This document shows, one piece after another, positions 7,372 through 16,397 of a stretch of DNA of 64,000 bases. The notes below the pieces were generated by a model. It had not been told where the DNA came from and did no database searches. It saw only the letters and a list, made by a program, of their open reading frames with translations. Both the position numbers and the translations under genes were made by a program. The number at the start of each line of letters is the position of its first letter. Position 1 is the first letter of the stretch. Source of the stretch: Tubulanus polymorphus (lineage: Eukaryota > Nemertea > Palaeonemertea > Tubulaniformes > Tubulanidae); assembly GCF_964204645.1 (NCBI RefSeq), contig NC_134036.1, positions 5,901,600-5,965,599 on the forward strand. The letters are read 5' to 3'.

Positions 7372-8619
7372 TTAATACATAACACTATCTAACTGTGAAT
7401 CTACAATATTTAATTGCGCATCAGATATAATATAAATATGCATTTTAAAATTTTTGATTCCCTTTTTCTTTGTCATGAATAATTGTATTCCATCTTTTGT
7501 ATTTTGTAGTTTTTTCCCAGAACCATGTAATGAATTATCCTCTGTTGTTCTAAAATCTAACCATAATGCATATTTATTACCGGTATAATAGTCAATTTGA
7601 TTAATATTACAATTTTCAAATGATTTTATTTTTTCATTCATAAAATGTTTTTTAATTTCTACCCATTGATCTATCATTCTCATTCCTTGACAAAATATTT
7701 TATTTGCTATTCCTTCGATAGTTATTTCTACTTTTGTTATTTCAGGATTATAATAATTATCAACATTTATTGCGCCATTAGTATACGTTCCAATGGTAAA
7801 AAATATTAATATACCTTTAATAGATCTTCTAGGAAAGTTAATATTCTCATTAATAATTTCATCATTTGCATTAAAAGTTACAGTTTTAAATTTATCAATA
7901 TAATCATATAATAATGAAAATCCTTGATTGTATTGAGTTTGAATTATAGTTGAAATATTTTCATCAGTTACTGTATCATATTCTAAACATATATTCGATA
8001 ATTTATAACTCATATCTTTAACAACGCTAGATAATACAATTTCATTTACAGGAGCAAATGTTATCTCAAATATAATATCTTCTTGAATTGCGTATTTATA
8101 TAAAGGTGCATTATTATTTATCAATTCAAAATCTAATGGAATTTTATATTTACTTCCATATATACTTTTTATCAATTTATCTACATCATTAGTTAATATT
8201 GCGCTATTAGCTTCTGATCTTAATCTATTTTGGTTTTCTGATTGGATGCCTTGAAATATCATATTATTTCTATTTTCTTTAGTTAACCATAAATCTTTAT
8301 AGTGCATAAATAAATTATAATCATCTAATGAGAAAACTGTTTCCGGACCAATCTTTATTGTTAACTTTTTAATCAAATATCTTCCAACATTATCAACAAC
8401 ATAATTATTATTATTACCGATTACTTTTATATCAGCGGATAAATAAATACTATTTGGAACGTAAAAAGTATTTTGTGTTAATCGAGGGATTCTAACGTAT
8501 AAAGTTTCATCGGGATTAATATTTGAAGGGTTATGAGTAATTATATGATGTGATCTTTCTGCTTTAATAGCATTAGATATTCTATTATTCTTAGAAGGAT
8601 TGATATAACTCCCACTCAT
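7372..8619 (-). CDS. MCP: Polinton major capsid protein (double jelly-roll)
   Basis: The 415-residue protein carries the typical N-terminal region of Polinton capsid proteins: an early basic stretch, then LYVRIPRLTQNTFYVPNS and the LSADIKV strand. Alternating beta-rich segments spread over two halves follow, consistent with a double jelly-roll that forms pseudo-hexameric capsomers. Length is a little under the usual 450-650 for the family, with no sign of truncation: start and stop are clear. It is preceded by the T-tract motif. Neighbours are structural or membrane candidates, so the whole block probably makes virions. Confidence 0.88.
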   Translation of the reverse strand: MSGSYINPSKNNRISNAIKAERSHHIITHNPSNINPDETLYVRIPRLTQNTFYVPNSIYLSADIKVIGNNNNYVVDNVGRYLIKKLTIKIGPETVFSLDDYNLFMHYKDLWLTKENRNNMIFQGIQSENQNRLRSEANSAILTNDVDKLIKSIYGSKYKIPLDFELINNNAPLYKYAIQEDIIFEITFAPVNEIVLSSVVKDMSYKLSNICLEYDTVTDENISTIIQTQYNQGFSLLYDYIDKFKTVTFNANDEIINENINFPRRSIKGILIFFTIGTYTNGAINVDNYYNPEITKVEITIEGIANKIFCQGMRMIDQWVEIKKHFMNEKIKSFENCNINQIDYYTGNKYALWLDFRTTEDNSLHGSGKKLQNTKDGIQLFMTKKKGIKNFKMHIYIISDAQLNIVDSQLDSVMY

Positions 8620-8635
8620 TTATTTAACAAAAAAA
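8617..8635 (-). promoter_or_regulatory. T-tract TAAATAAATG motif (major capsid gene)
   Basis: On the minus strand the sequence is TTTTTTTGTTAAATAAATG, with the ATG being the start codon. Near-identical strings precede the genes starting at 12239, 12682 and 12928. It resembles the late promoters of large DNA viruses, where a T-run is followed by TAAATG. Confidence 0.55.
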
Positions 8636-8637
8636 TA

Positions 8638-8710
8638 ATTAATTTTTGATATCATGGTTTACTTGATATTTTTTGATATCATGGTTTACTTGATATCTTT
8701 TGATATCATA
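8638..8710. repeat. Direct repeats of a 27-bp GATATCATGG unit
   Basis: Two copies plus a partial copy of GATATCATGGTTTACTTGAT lie between the capsid start and the end of the next gene. The partial third copy forms the last codons of the 565-residue protein, so the repeat may have changed its C-terminus. Confidence 0.7.
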
Positions 8711-10383
8711 TTCACTAACCCAAAAATAATAGCACTTACAACTGTAATTAAAAATAAAATAATATGTTCAGCAGCAAAGTTAATAATGTTTCCTGCAGAT
8801 TTCAATATAAAACCAACAATTGATGCAATAACTCCTGGTAATGCTGCAGCAGATTTTTTAGATAGTTCCCATAAATATTTTGCTAATTTCTTTAAACCAT
8901 CTTTAACTTTATCTTGCATAGAATTATTGTTTGGAGGTTTATCTGGTTTATTGGGAGTAGGAGTAGATTTTAAAGCATTTGATATTACTAAACCAATTGT
9001 TGTAAATACCATAGTTACAGATGTTAGAATTGAAAGAATTGTTATTCCTTCTAACTTAAATAATAACTTTATTCTGTCTTTTAATGATATTTCAGAATTT
9101 GGTTTAATCAACAAATCTTTAAAAATAACTTTTAATCTATTAATATTATAATCATATGATTTTAATAATAATTTAATTTCTTCTTTTTGTAATTCTATGT
9201 TATATTCTAAATCATCTATTTCTTTTTCTAAATATACATTTCTTTTTTTAAATTCGATTTCTTCAATAACTTGATTATCTCTATCTAATTTTAGTTGTTC
9301 TATTTCTTTATTTTTATCAGTTCTATCTTTTTCTAAAAATCTAATTTTAATATCTCTTTTACTTTTTTCATGCGCAATTTTATCAGCTGATTCTTGCATA
9401 CCTTTAATTTCTCTACGTGTTTGTTCAGGAAATGCTTCTAATTCATCATCAGTTAAATCAAGTAATCCTTTTTCTAGTAAAGATTGTATTCGATTTATTC
9501 CAGCACTATTCATCAGTTCTTCTGAATCTCTTAATCTATCAATTTGTTTTTCTAATTGTAATTTACTTGAATCATTATCAATTTGTTGAGTGTCTCTTCT
9601 AGATGTTTCGGGTGTTGAAGATCTTAATCTATCTAATCGATTTCTATTCTCTTCCATTTCTGGATCAAAATCAGTAGGATTTGGATTTGGATTTTTAAAT
9701 GGATTTTTAAATGGTGAATATTTGTTTATATCAATTTTAGGAATTGGTTCTTCTTCATTTATTCTATCGAGTGCATTCCATATAATTCTGAGAAATTCTG
9801 TGCCACCTTTTGAATGTTCAATTGTAGATAATGCTCGCATTTCAGGTTCATAAATATTTTCTTGACCCATTTTAGATAATTGAATTGATACAATTTTGTT
9901 ATTTAAATCAAGATTATAATACCATGCATCATTTTTAAATTCTAAATTATTCATGAAATATGGGTCATCTTTAAAAATTTGTTCTACAACACCTTTTGGA
10001 TCAATTTCATGTATTACAGCTATTGGTAGTAATTCGCTAACAATTGTATCTGTTACTTTAGATTTCATTTTATATAATTCCAAACGTTCATTAGGATATT
10101 TTTCTTCTTGTTTTACTAATAATTCCATGAATTCTTTTCTTTCTGTTCTAGTTGAAATTTTACCACTTTCAAGAGCTTCTAAATATTTATTTAATTTTTC
10201 ACGTACTTCGGTATTAATTCCATCATCATCATCATAATCATCTTCACCTAAATTAGTATTATATGCTGATTCATCATCATAATCAATATTAGTTTCTGTA
10301 TCATTATAATCATCATCAATATATCCTTCATTATTATTTCCCATTTCTCCCATTTCATAATCTTCTCCACCTTCTACATCCAT
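8686..10383 (-). CDS. Large coiled-coil membrane protein of Polinton, 565 aa
   Basis: The function is not known. The first 55 residues are extremely acidic and Tyr/Asn-rich. Charged helical segments follow, with a long coiled coil at about 270-410 (heptad-like E/K/L/I runs). The C-terminal 130 residues hold one strong hydrophobic helix near 445-470 and two or three more near 515-560. The arrangement suggests a membrane-anchored scaffold or minor virion protein. It lies between the capsid gene and the 462-residue protein, each separated by short spacers. The start follows a T5 run and GTAAATG, a weaker form of the T-tract motif. Confidence 0.65.
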   Translation of the reverse strand: MDVEGGEDYEMGEMGNNNEGYIDDDYNDTETNIDYDDESAYNTNLGEDDYDDDDGINTEVREKLNKYLEALESGKISTRTERKEFMELLVKQEEKYPNERLELYKMKSKVTDTIVSELLPIAVIHEIDPKGVVEQIFKDDPYFMNNLEFKNDAWYYNLDLNNKIVSIQLSKMGQENIYEPEMRALSTIEHSKGGTEFLRIIWNALDRINEEEPIPKIDINKYSPFKNPFKNPNPNPTDFDPEMEENRNRLDRLRSSTPETSRRDTQQIDNDSSKLQLEKQIDRLRDSEELMNSAGINRIQSLLEKGLLDLTDDELEAFPEQTRREIKGMQESADKIAHEKSKRDIKIRFLEKDRTDKNKEIEQLKLDRDNQVIEEIEFKKRNVYLEKEIDDLEYNIELQKEEIKLLLKSYDYNINRLKVIFKDLLIKPNSEISLKDRIKLLFKLEGITILSILTSVTMVFTTIGLVISNALKSTPTPNKPDKPPNNNSMQDKVKDGLKKLAKYLWELSKKSAAALPGVIASIVGFILKSAGNIINFAAEHIILFLITVVSAIIFGLVNMISKDIK

Positions 10384-10399
10384 TTACATAATAAAAAGA

Positions 10400-11788
10400 T
10401 TAAAATTTAAAATATAATATTCCTCCGATTACAATTCCTATACAAGTTATAGCTAATTTAGTATTTTCATGGGATTTATTATCATCATTTAGTTTAATTA
10501 TATCATGTTGAATTTTATCAGTTCTATTATTTTCTGTAGTATTGTAATCTTTTATTTTAGAATCATTATCCAATTTAATATTCTTAGTTTTAGTTTCAGT
10601 TGATTGAATATGTTTTTTATTTTTTTCACCTTCCATTAATTTTGGAGCAGTAATAATCTTTTTATTTATATCATTTAATCCAAATGAATTATTTATTGTT
10701 GCAGTTTTAATTAGATTATTATAACCAATTATGTTTCCCATCTTTAATACTAAATCATTAGAAATAATTAATAGATTAGGGCCTATACAATAATTAAGTC
10801 TTACATGAGATTTATCTAAATAATTTTGATATCTTATAATGTTTTCTGGAATCGATCTATTTTTATCATTATGAATTGAATCTTCAAATAAAACTTTAAA
10901 TTGTTTTTGTGTATCAAATGATGTATTCAAATTTCCAATTATCGGTGATCTTGTTTCAACTTGTGATCCTAGAATACAAATCAAATAAATTCTAATAGAT
11001 TGATTTATTCTTTCTATACCTGATTTTGTAAAACCTTCACTATTTTCTAAAATAAAATAAACCCAACCATTATTGTTTTCTTGTTTTAAATTATCATAAA
11101 ATTTTGGTAATTTATTGAAATTTAATGTTTCTAAATCCTTTGTTTCTATTTTACCATAACCTAATTTATTATTATAGATATTATAAAAACTATTAGATGG
11201 TATGGGAAGTGCACAATATTCTGCAATCTTTTTAGGGCAAGGAAGTGATCTTATTGTTCCAATTTTTGTTCTAAAATCAGAATTATTTATATCTATATTA
11301 AATTCATTGCAAATTTTATAAAACTTAGATAAATTAATATTATTATCTAATTCTTTAAAATATCTAGATCCTGGTAAAGCGCACTCTAATTCATTTAATA
11401 TTATTCTGATTTGAAAATATGTATGAAATCTAAATAAACTTTGAATTAGTTTATATTTAGAATTATTCAAATGATCATTCCAACTTATTCCACATCCTGT
11501 TGTTGCACAATAAACAGCAAAATTTAATTGGTTCTGCCAATACTTCATATTAGATTTTAATAACCATTGTTTTTCATCTTTCGATTTTTTAAAATTAATT
11601 AAATATACATGAAATATATTTTCCATCTTTGTATTAAAATTATTAGTTTCAGTAACATAAATTTCTAAATTAGTTAATGAATCTAAAACTTCATTTCTAT
11701 ATGTAATATCTTTATTAAAATCTATTGCTGGAATATTATATTTAATTGATTTATTATATTGGAAAGCTTTTGGAAAACTATCTGCCAT
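10400..11788 (-). CDS. Conserved-looking Polinton structural candidate, 462 aa, C-terminal anchor
   Basis: It contains a WQNQLNFAVYCATTGCGISW segment near residues 85-104 of a kind I associate with a protein carried by many Polintons; its role is not established. The body is mixed alpha/beta. A hydrophilic Lys/Asn/Thr-rich linker covers about 385-440. A single hydrophobic helix (CIGIVIGGILYFKF) ends the protein, so a tail-anchored location is likely. It is preceded by a T6 run and TATATAAATG, and sits within the virion gene block. I see no protease triad that would make it the missing maturation enzyme. Confidence 0.65.
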   Translation of the reverse strand: MADSFPKAFQYNKSIKYNIPAIDFNKDITYRNEVLDSLTNLEIYVTETNNFNTKMENIFHVYLINFKKSKDEKQWLLKSNMKYWQNQLNFAVYCATTGCGISWNDHLNNSKYKLIQSLFRFHTYFQIRIILNELECALPGSRYFKELDNNINLSKFYKICNEFNIDINNSDFRTKIGTIRSLPCPKKIAEYCALPIPSNSFYNIYNNKLGYGKIETKDLETLNFNKLPKFYDNLKQENNNGWVYFILENSEGFTKSGIERINQSIRIYLICILGSQVETRSPIIGNLNTSFDTQKQFKVLFEDSIHNDKNRSIPENIIRYQNYLDKSHVRLNYCIGPNLLIISNDLVLKMGNIIGYNNLIKTATINNSFGLNDINKKIITAPKLMEGEKNKKHIQSTETKTKNIKLDNDSKIKDYNTTENNRTDKIQHDIIKLNDDNKSHENTKLAITCIGIVIGGILYFKF

Positions 11789-11804
11789 TTATATAATTAA
11801 AAAA
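11786..11804 (-). promoter_or_regulatory. T-tract motif variant (462-aa gene)
   Basis: A T6 run, AATTA, then TATAAATG at the start codon. It is the same layout as the capsid gene motif but with a different linker. Confidence 0.4.
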
Positions 11805-12239
11805 TTAATAATTTATTAATTCTTTTAATAATTTATCTTGTTCTTCAACTGTTATATGACCATTTAAACTTATTATATAATCTAGTGTGTTCTTTAATTT
11901 ATTAATTTCTTTTATATTAATTTTAATTTTTTCTTTATTACTTTTTATATTTAATTTTGAACTTATACCAGTTAAAACACTTGAACTTAATCCTAACACA
12001 CCAATTGATATAGCTAAAGGTGTTAATGGACTGAATATTGCTAGAAATGTTATTACAGAACTAATTGTAACCGAACCACTGATAATCAAATAATATATAA
12101 TTTTACTTTTTAAATATTTTTTCTTTTTTATCTTTAAGTCACTTTCAAATTCTAATATTTGTTTTTCTAAATATGTTTTTAATTTAGTTTTATTTATATC
12201 ATGAGGAATAATATCAATACTATCAACTTTATCTTCCAT
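11805..12239 (-). CDS. Two-helix membrane protein, 144 aa
   Basis: A basic, helical N-terminus (1-45) is followed by two adjoining hydrophobic helices at about 47-92 with Ser/Gly/Pro-rich packing (SGSVTISSVITFLAIF...LTPLAISIGVLGL), then a Lys/Ile/Asn-rich helical tail. The family is not recognised. It is one of four consecutive small genes, three of them with membrane helices, each with its own start motif and spacers of about 20 nt, suggesting virion membrane or morphogenesis factors. Confidence 0.65.
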   Translation of the reverse strand: MEDKVDSIDIIPHDINKTKLKTYLEKQILEFESDLKIKKKKYLKSKIIYYLIISGSVTISSVITFLAIFSPLTPLAISIGVLGLSSSVLTGISSKLNIKSNKEKIKINIKEINKLKNTLDYIISLNGHITVEEQDKLLKELINY

Positions 12240-12256
12240 TTATTTAACAAAAAAAA
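12237..12256 (-). promoter_or_regulatory. T-tract TAAATAAATG motif (144-aa gene)
   Basis: The minus strand reads T8, GT, then TAAATAAATG ending in the start codon. This is the capsid-gene motif with one extra T. Confidence 0.55.
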
Positions 12257-12259
12257 TTA

Positions 12260-12682
12260 CTAATTAGTAAACTTATAAGCAACAAATATAACAATAACTG
12301 TTCCACCTAAAATCCAAATTATTTCATATTTCTGTTGTTCTTTACTTGGGGTATAATAATCTGATAATTTAGGTTTGTATAGATGTAATTTTTCTTTATT
12401 GGTTACTGTGTTATATAAACTCATTGCATCATCAACTGATTGAAAATCTCTGTGTGAAATCTTCTGATCGTATAATTCTTTATTGATGTAATCCATATAG
12501 TTTTGTCTCTTTTCTCTATATTCTTCTACAGCTTTATTGTATTTCTCTAACGCTAAGTTATGTCTTCTTTGTTCTCCTAATGAACTATTTTTATCAATAT
12601 GTTTAAATAAATAACCACCACCAGTAAATGCTAAAGCGTTAACAATTGCTGATCCTATAATAGTTATAATTGCAGAAGCCAT
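12260..12682 (-). CDS. Conserved Polinton small membrane protein, 140 aa
   Basis: An N-terminal hydrophobic, glycine-rich helix (about 3-25; AIVNALAFTGGGYLF) is followed by a charged helical middle with Arg/Lys/Glu repeats (AVEEYREKRQNYMDYIN). A second hydrophobic helix lies near 121-138 before a short tail. The start with GSAIVNALAFTGG and the LSDYYTPS segment look like a widely shared small Polinton protein; I recall the type but cannot name a verified function. A topology with both ends membrane-embedded and a soluble middle is likely. Confidence 0.7.
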   Translation of the reverse strand: MASAIITIIGSAIVNALAFTGGGYLFKHIDKNSSLGEQRRHNLALEKYNKAVEEYREKRQNYMDYINKELYDQKISHRDFQSVDDAMSLYNTVTNKEKLHLYKPKLSDYYTPSKEQQKYEIIWILGGTVIVIFVAYKFTN

Positions 12683-12698
12683 TTATTTAGCAAAAAAA
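12680..12698 (-). promoter_or_regulatory. T-tract TAAATAAATG motif (140-aa gene)
   Basis: T7, GC, TAAATAAATG on the minus strand at the start codon; one base different from the capsid motif. Confidence 0.55.
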
Positions 12699-12706
12699 TT
12701 ATGTAT

Positions 12707-12928
12707 TTATATGGGAGGAATACATTTTTGTTTTTCCAAATGACCAATAGTTAAATTAGATAAAGTAACTGCTAATGTTAACTTTAAAATATCATTTATA
12801 TCAAATCTATCAACATTAACACTTCCCATTTTGAATACTTTTTTTAATACCATTGAATAACCAACAGTTCCAACTGATAGTAATGCGCCATTATATAATC
12901 CAGTTATTATCCACTTATAATCACTCAT
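12707..12928 (-). CDS. Very small membrane protein, 73 aa
   Basis: The first hydrophobic, Gly-rich helix covers about 6-27 (ITGLYNGALLSVGTVGYSMVL) and a second moderate one about 45-62 (DILKLTLAVTLSNLTIG). The size, the YNGALLSVGTVGYS wording and the position between the 140- and 113-residue genes fit a small protein often found beside the penton gene in Polintons. Function unknown. It has its own T-tract motif, which supports it as a real gene despite its length. Confidence 0.65.
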   Translation of the reverse strand: MSDYKWIITGLYNGALLSVGTVGYSMVLKKVFKMGSVNVDRFDINDILKLTLAVTLSNLTIGHLEKQKCIPPI

Positions 12929-12944
12929 TTATTTATCAAAAAAA
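12926..12944 (-). promoter_or_regulatory. T-tract TAAATAAATG motif (73-aa gene)
   Basis: T7, GA, TAAATAAATG on the minus strand at the start codon. Confidence 0.55.
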
Positions 12945-13270
12945 TTACTATCATCAAAATATTTAGTTATCTTATTTATGATTATTTCAACATTTATTTC
13001 ATTACTAGTTTTATGATTATCATATATTTTGGATAATATGTTTTTAATATCATCAATAATTCCATCTTCATTTAATTCATAATATTCTAAAGGTGATTTA
13101 ATTAAATCAATTACTTTTTCTATATTATACTTTTCTTTATCAATCATTGATGTATTGTTAAATGATTTACTTTTTATATCAGTAATTACATCATTTAGTT
13201 TAATTCTCATTTCTTTACCATGTTTAAAATCAAACCCAAAACATATACTCGGTCCAACAGTTATATTCAT
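12929..13270 (-). CDS. Unknown Polinton protein, 113 aa
   Basis: No recognised domain and no membrane helix. It begins with a short hydrophobic stretch (ITVGPSICFGFDF) and then becomes charged and helical, with many Asp/Lys/Ile/Asn residues. The stop lies directly beside the next start at 12928. The start follows a T7 run, CAC and TATATAAATG. The position between the penton candidate and the small membrane proteins suggests a virion role, but this is inference from neighbours only. Confidence 0.55.
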   Translation of the reverse strand: MNITVGPSICFGFDFKHGKEMRIKLNDVITDIKSKSFNNTSMIDKEKYNIEKVIDLIKSPLEYYELNEDGIIDDIKNILSKIYDNHKTSNEINVEIIINKITKYFDDSNFFDK

Positions 13271-13287
13271 TTATATAGTGAAAAAAA
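13268..13287 (-). promoter_or_regulatory. T-tract motif variant (113-aa gene)
   Basis: T7, CAC, then TATATAAATG at the start codon. It keeps the T-run and the TAAATG but differs in the linker. Confidence 0.45.
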
Positions 13288-14046
13288 TTACTCTCTACAT
13301 CTTATAACTAATTCATATATCACAGGGAAATTATTCAAATCAATTAAGTATCCATTATGATTTCTAATTTCTAATCTAAAATTATTAAAACGAGGAATGC
13401 ATGGTTTGAAATCACATTCTGTTAAATTATAATTTATTTGCGTTCCAAATTCTTTAACATTCTTCAATGGTAAAATGTTTAGTAAACCAGAATTACAAGT
13501 TATATCTTTAGTTGCTTCGAATGTTTTTGTAGGATCGATTAAATTGCAATAAATATAAAAATGTGTAAAAGGCATTATATTTGGTGTAGCATCAGCATTG
13601 CGTATCCTTATATCTGGGGTTATTCCTAAAATTTTAGCTAAAGGTTTTTTAACTAGAAATTGATGTTGATCTTCATTACCTAATTTTATTCTTATTTTAT
13701 CAGAACTATCACTTTTAATCAGTCTTAATCCAAATCCAGCAGATGCACCCATTTTCAACCGAGCTCTTCTATTAATTTCTTGAGCTAATGTTTCTAAATT
13801 ATATAATCCTGGTTTAAGATAAAGATGAAACCATTTACTTTTATTTCTATCATGAATTAAAAAGACTCTATGTTCAATAGACTTATCCGATACATTGTAA
13901 AAAGAATTACATAAACTTATATTTACTAATTTTAAATCTACACAATTCTTAAATTCTCTGTCTAATTGTACTAATAAATTATGTGATTTATAATTTGTAA
14001 GTTTTCTAGAATCAACAAATATTCTATATTCTTTTAATTCCGCCAT
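13288..14046 (-). CDS. mCP: Probable penton (minor capsid) protein
   Basis: The 252-residue protein begins with YRIFVDSRKLTN and has repeated beta-strand-like segments (VDLKLVNISLCNSFYNV, KWFHLYLKPGLYNLETL, IRIKLGNEDQHQFLV). It ends in a strand-rich C-terminus (FRLEIRNHNGYLIDL...YELVIRCRE). The length, the strand pattern and the location a few genes before the major capsid gene match the single jelly-roll penton proteins of Polintons. These fill capsid vertices. No truncation is visible. The start context (AAAATAAATG) is of the weaker A-rich type. Confidence 0.72.
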   Translation of the reverse strand: MAELKEYRIFVDSRKLTNYKSHNLLVQLDREFKNCVDLKLVNISLCNSFYNVSDKSIEHRVFLIHDRNKSKWFHLYLKPGLYNLETLAQEINRRARLKMGASAGFGLRLIKSDSSDKIRIKLGNEDQHQFLVKKPLAKILGITPDIRIRNADATPNIMPFTHFYIYCNLIDPTKTFEATKDITCNSGLLNILPLKNVKEFGTQINYNLTECDFKPCIPRFNNFRLEIRNHNGYLIDLNNFPVIYELVIRCRE

Positions 14047-14063
14047 TTATTTTACATATTTTC

Positions 14064-14405
14064 TTATTCGAAATCTATTTCATGGTGCCCTTTTTCATTC
14101 TTACCTTTGTATACGAAATAGAAATCTCCAGAACATAATTCTTCTAGATCTTCACTTGATAATCTATGAAATCTATCTGGTAAATAAGTTCTGAATTTAT
14201 ATTTATTTCCTTTTAATCCTTCATATTCTAAATGAATTATTAATTTATCTCCATATTTATTAGTAATTGTTTCAATGTTAGTAATTAAATATTTCTTGTG
14301 AATTGATAATTCTGTTAACTTTTTGAATTTATAATCTACAGATTTGACGTTTGAAGTATCTTTAATTCTATCTAAGAATTCACTGTGTACTTGTTTACTC
14401 TCCAT
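14064..14405 (-). CDS. OB-fold-like nucleic-acid-binding candidate, 113 aa
   Basis: The middle reads KKYLITNIETITNKYGDKL, then beta-rich segments and FRTYLPDRF. This pattern (a short basic turn after KYG, then LP-R) is one I associate with small OB-fold proteins near replication genes of insect and virus-like elements. Residues 20-105 would cover the fold. It lies directly downstream of polB and has the A-tract/TATA start motif shared with polB, so a single-strand DNA-binding or replication-accessory role is plausible but unproven. Confidence 0.5.
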   Translation of the reverse strand: MESKQVHSEFLDRIKDTSNVKSVDYKFKKLTELSIHKKYLITNIETITNKYGDKLIIHLEYEGLKGNKYKFRTYLPDRFHRLSSEDLEELCSGDFYFVYKGKNEKGHHEIDFE

Positions 14406-14428
14406 TTATTATAGAAATTTTTATTGAA
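14403..14428 (-). promoter_or_regulatory. A-tract/TATA start-proximal motif (OB-fold candidate)
   Basis: AATAAAAATT, TCTATA, ATAAATG in order on the minus strand, like the motif before polB and the zinc-finger gene. Confidence 0.45.
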
Positions 14429-14433
14429 ATTGA

Positions 14434-14799
14434 TTAACATGTTAGAATCCTTTTCATAATCTCATTTTCTTTTGTTTCTTCTCTTTTGAATTTTATATAT
14501 TCATCTAAATTGCAACCATAGGCGACTGTGTGGATTCCATCATCTAAAATATATCTTTTATCATCAAATGGGTTTAGACTTATCTTCTCTATCTCTTCAA
14601 TATACATTTCATGATCTTCAGATCTTAAACATTTCATTTTATGTTTTCTAACTTCTTCATTAAATATACAATTGATGTAATCTTTGAAATGAATATTCTT
14701 TTCTACTACACTTTTTGTTATTCCTTTTAACTTTTTAGCTTCATGTTCTTTAGTTTTATAACTATACATTTTAGATCTAATACCAATGAACTCTATCAT
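14434..14799 (-). CDS. polB: DNA polymerase B, C-terminal piece (frame-shifted)
   Basis: These 121 residues (FIGIRSKMYSYK..., KGITKSVVEKNI, FKDYINCIF) are the usual C-terminal end of protein-primed family B polymerases: the GLRSKMYS block just after the thumb entry and the KKSVV segment. The frame overlaps the middle polB frame by 4 nt (ATGA) at a run of five A residues, so one base has been lost or gained there, or the ribosome slips. It has no promoter-like motif of its own, so it is unlikely to be a separate gene. Confidence 0.8.
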   Translation of the reverse strand: MIEFIGIRSKMYSYKTKEHEAKKLKGITKSVVEKNIHFKDYINCIFNEEVRKHKMKCLRSEDHEMYIEEIEKISLNPFDDKRYILDDGIHTVAYGCNLDEYIKFKREETKENEIMKRILTC

Positions 14800-16397
14800 T
14801 TTTCTTCACCGCCTAATTCATCCTTAAACTTCCCAGGAACTTTTTTATTATCATTGCTAAACAATTCATGATCTTTAGGATAGTTACTGAAATCAAAATG
14901 ATGATTTAATATTTTTAAATCATCAGTTATGTTATCACTTTTTATCTTTAATATGTAAGAATCTGTATCTAGATATAAGATTTCTATATTTTTTTCCCCA
15001 AAATGGGGATGCAATACATTATAATAGAATTCATACATCAATAGCTTTGATAACTCTAAAACCGATGCGCCAACATAAATAGGTTTATTGAATTTAATAG
15101 ACGTTCTCTTCATCGTAACTGCTGCTAAATTTTCATCGAATATTCTATTACCTATGAATTTCGGATACGATTGCAAATGTCTAATTCTTTTACCATTACT
15201 AACTAACTCAATATCATTTCTATTTCTTATGTTTTCACATGTTTTTCCATAGAACGCATTATTCATTAGTTTAAAGTAATCTTTTTCAAAATCAGTTTTA
15301 GCTTCAGTTCTCTGTGTAGTATTAAAATCTATATATTTTTCTAACCACTTAGATTGATTAAATGAAATATATCTATGTACTTTTTTTAGAATCATTCCTT
15401 GATTCAAATAAAACTTCAACATTCTATAATGTACTACATAATTATATTTATCTTCTTGAGTTACCATTAACTTTTCAGTATGAATATGATTATCGGGTTT
15501 AATTCTTTTTTGATAATTTGATAATTCTTCATGTTTAACAGTTTTATGTTCGGGACAATATGCTAGATTTCTAGATTTGAATTTAATATTTTCAGGGTAT
15601 TCTAAATCTACAACAAAGAAGTAACCAGTATCTGAATCATCTGCAATATCTAGGATTCTTTTCTTCCAATCAAATTTATCAATTTGTAAAACTTCAGTTA
15701 TTTCAAACATCCCATAAGGTTGTGGTTCCATCATTGCCCAACCATAAAGATTATTTGCATCTATGTATAATAATTTATATCCAGGATTATCATTTACATT
15801 GAAATATCTATCACCCAATACACCTGAAACACCTCCTCTTATAGATTTTTCAAATAATAGTAATTGATCTATATTTGTTAACAAATCCATTTTTATATCT
15901 GTAAATTTTGAACCACAATCCCATGTTAAACCTGGGCTAGAATAACAATGACAAGGATCAATATTAAAGTATTTTAGGTTTACATCTCTAAACCTTTCAA
16001 ATATATCGGTTAATAATAATACATCTGATTTTAAATATAAATCTACTAATTGTCCATGATTTTCTATTTTGAAATGATTCCAAATATTCAATGTTCTATT
16101 ATATACTTCATCTTTAACATATTCATTTTTTAATTCATCATAGAATTGTTCTTTCAATAATTCAGTTATTTTAAAATCATTATGATTTTTATAGAAAGAA
16201 TATGGAATTGCGCCTTTATATCTCATTAATTTAAAATCATCATAATTTGGGTAATATTCTTTTAATATCTTTAATTCATCATCAACTAATGATTTTGATA
16301 GATTGTCTAATGAACTATTTAAAAATCTATATGAATCTATAAATCTTAGACAACCAAATTGGAATGATATATAATTCTCAGATGTATTAGCTAACAT
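14796..16397 (-). CDS. polB: DNA polymerase B, catalytic middle piece
   Basis: The piece contains the exonuclease motif III-like YLKSD (121-125) and the polymerase core: motif A DANNLYG at 213-219, motif B KLMNNAFYGKT near 395, and motif C YLDTDSY near 478. These residues coordinate the metals for DNA synthesis; all are intact. The homologous frame extends upstream of the first ATG through 16398-16561, which encodes the exonuclease II block (VIFHNLSGYDAH). The true product would therefore be continuous with the N-terminal piece if the breaks were absent. The downstream break is at 14796-14799. Confidence 0.9.
   Translation of the reverse strand: MLANTSENYISFQFGCLRFIDSYRFLNSSLDNLSKSLVDDELKILKEYYPNYDDFKLMRYKGAIPYSFYKNHNDFKITELLKEQFYDELKNEYVKDEVYNRTLNIWNHFKIENHGQLVDLYLKSDVLLLTDIFERFRDVNLKYFNIDPCHCYSSPGLTWDCGSKFTDIKMDLLTNIDQLLLFEKSIRGGVSGVLGDRYFNVNDNPGYKLLYIDANNLYGWAMMEPQPYGMFEITEVLQIDKFDWKKRILDIADDSDTGYFFVVDLEYPENIKFKSRNLAYCPEHKTVKHEELSNYQKRIKPDNHIHTEKLMVTQEDKYNYVVHYRMLKFYLNQGMILKKVHRYISFNQSKWLEKYIDFNTTQRTEAKTDFEKDYFKLMNNAFYGKTCENIRNRNDIELVSNGKRIRHLQSYPKFIGNRIFDENLAAVTMKRTSIKFNKPIYVGASVLELSKLLMYEFYYNVLHPHFGEKNIEILYLDTDSYILKIKSDNITDDLKILNHHFDFSNYPKDHELFSNDNKKVPGKFKDELGGEEK

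Noticed and set aside
8654-10237. Plus-strand frames opposite the 565-residue protein
   Set aside because: Antisense shadows in AT-rich DNA; the minus-strand frame is longer and has a sensible domain layout.
14796-14799. Programmed frameshift joining the two polB frames
   Set aside because: The A5 run allows it in principle, but there is no clear slippery heptamer or downstream structure, and a second break exists at about 16563; an indel is simpler.
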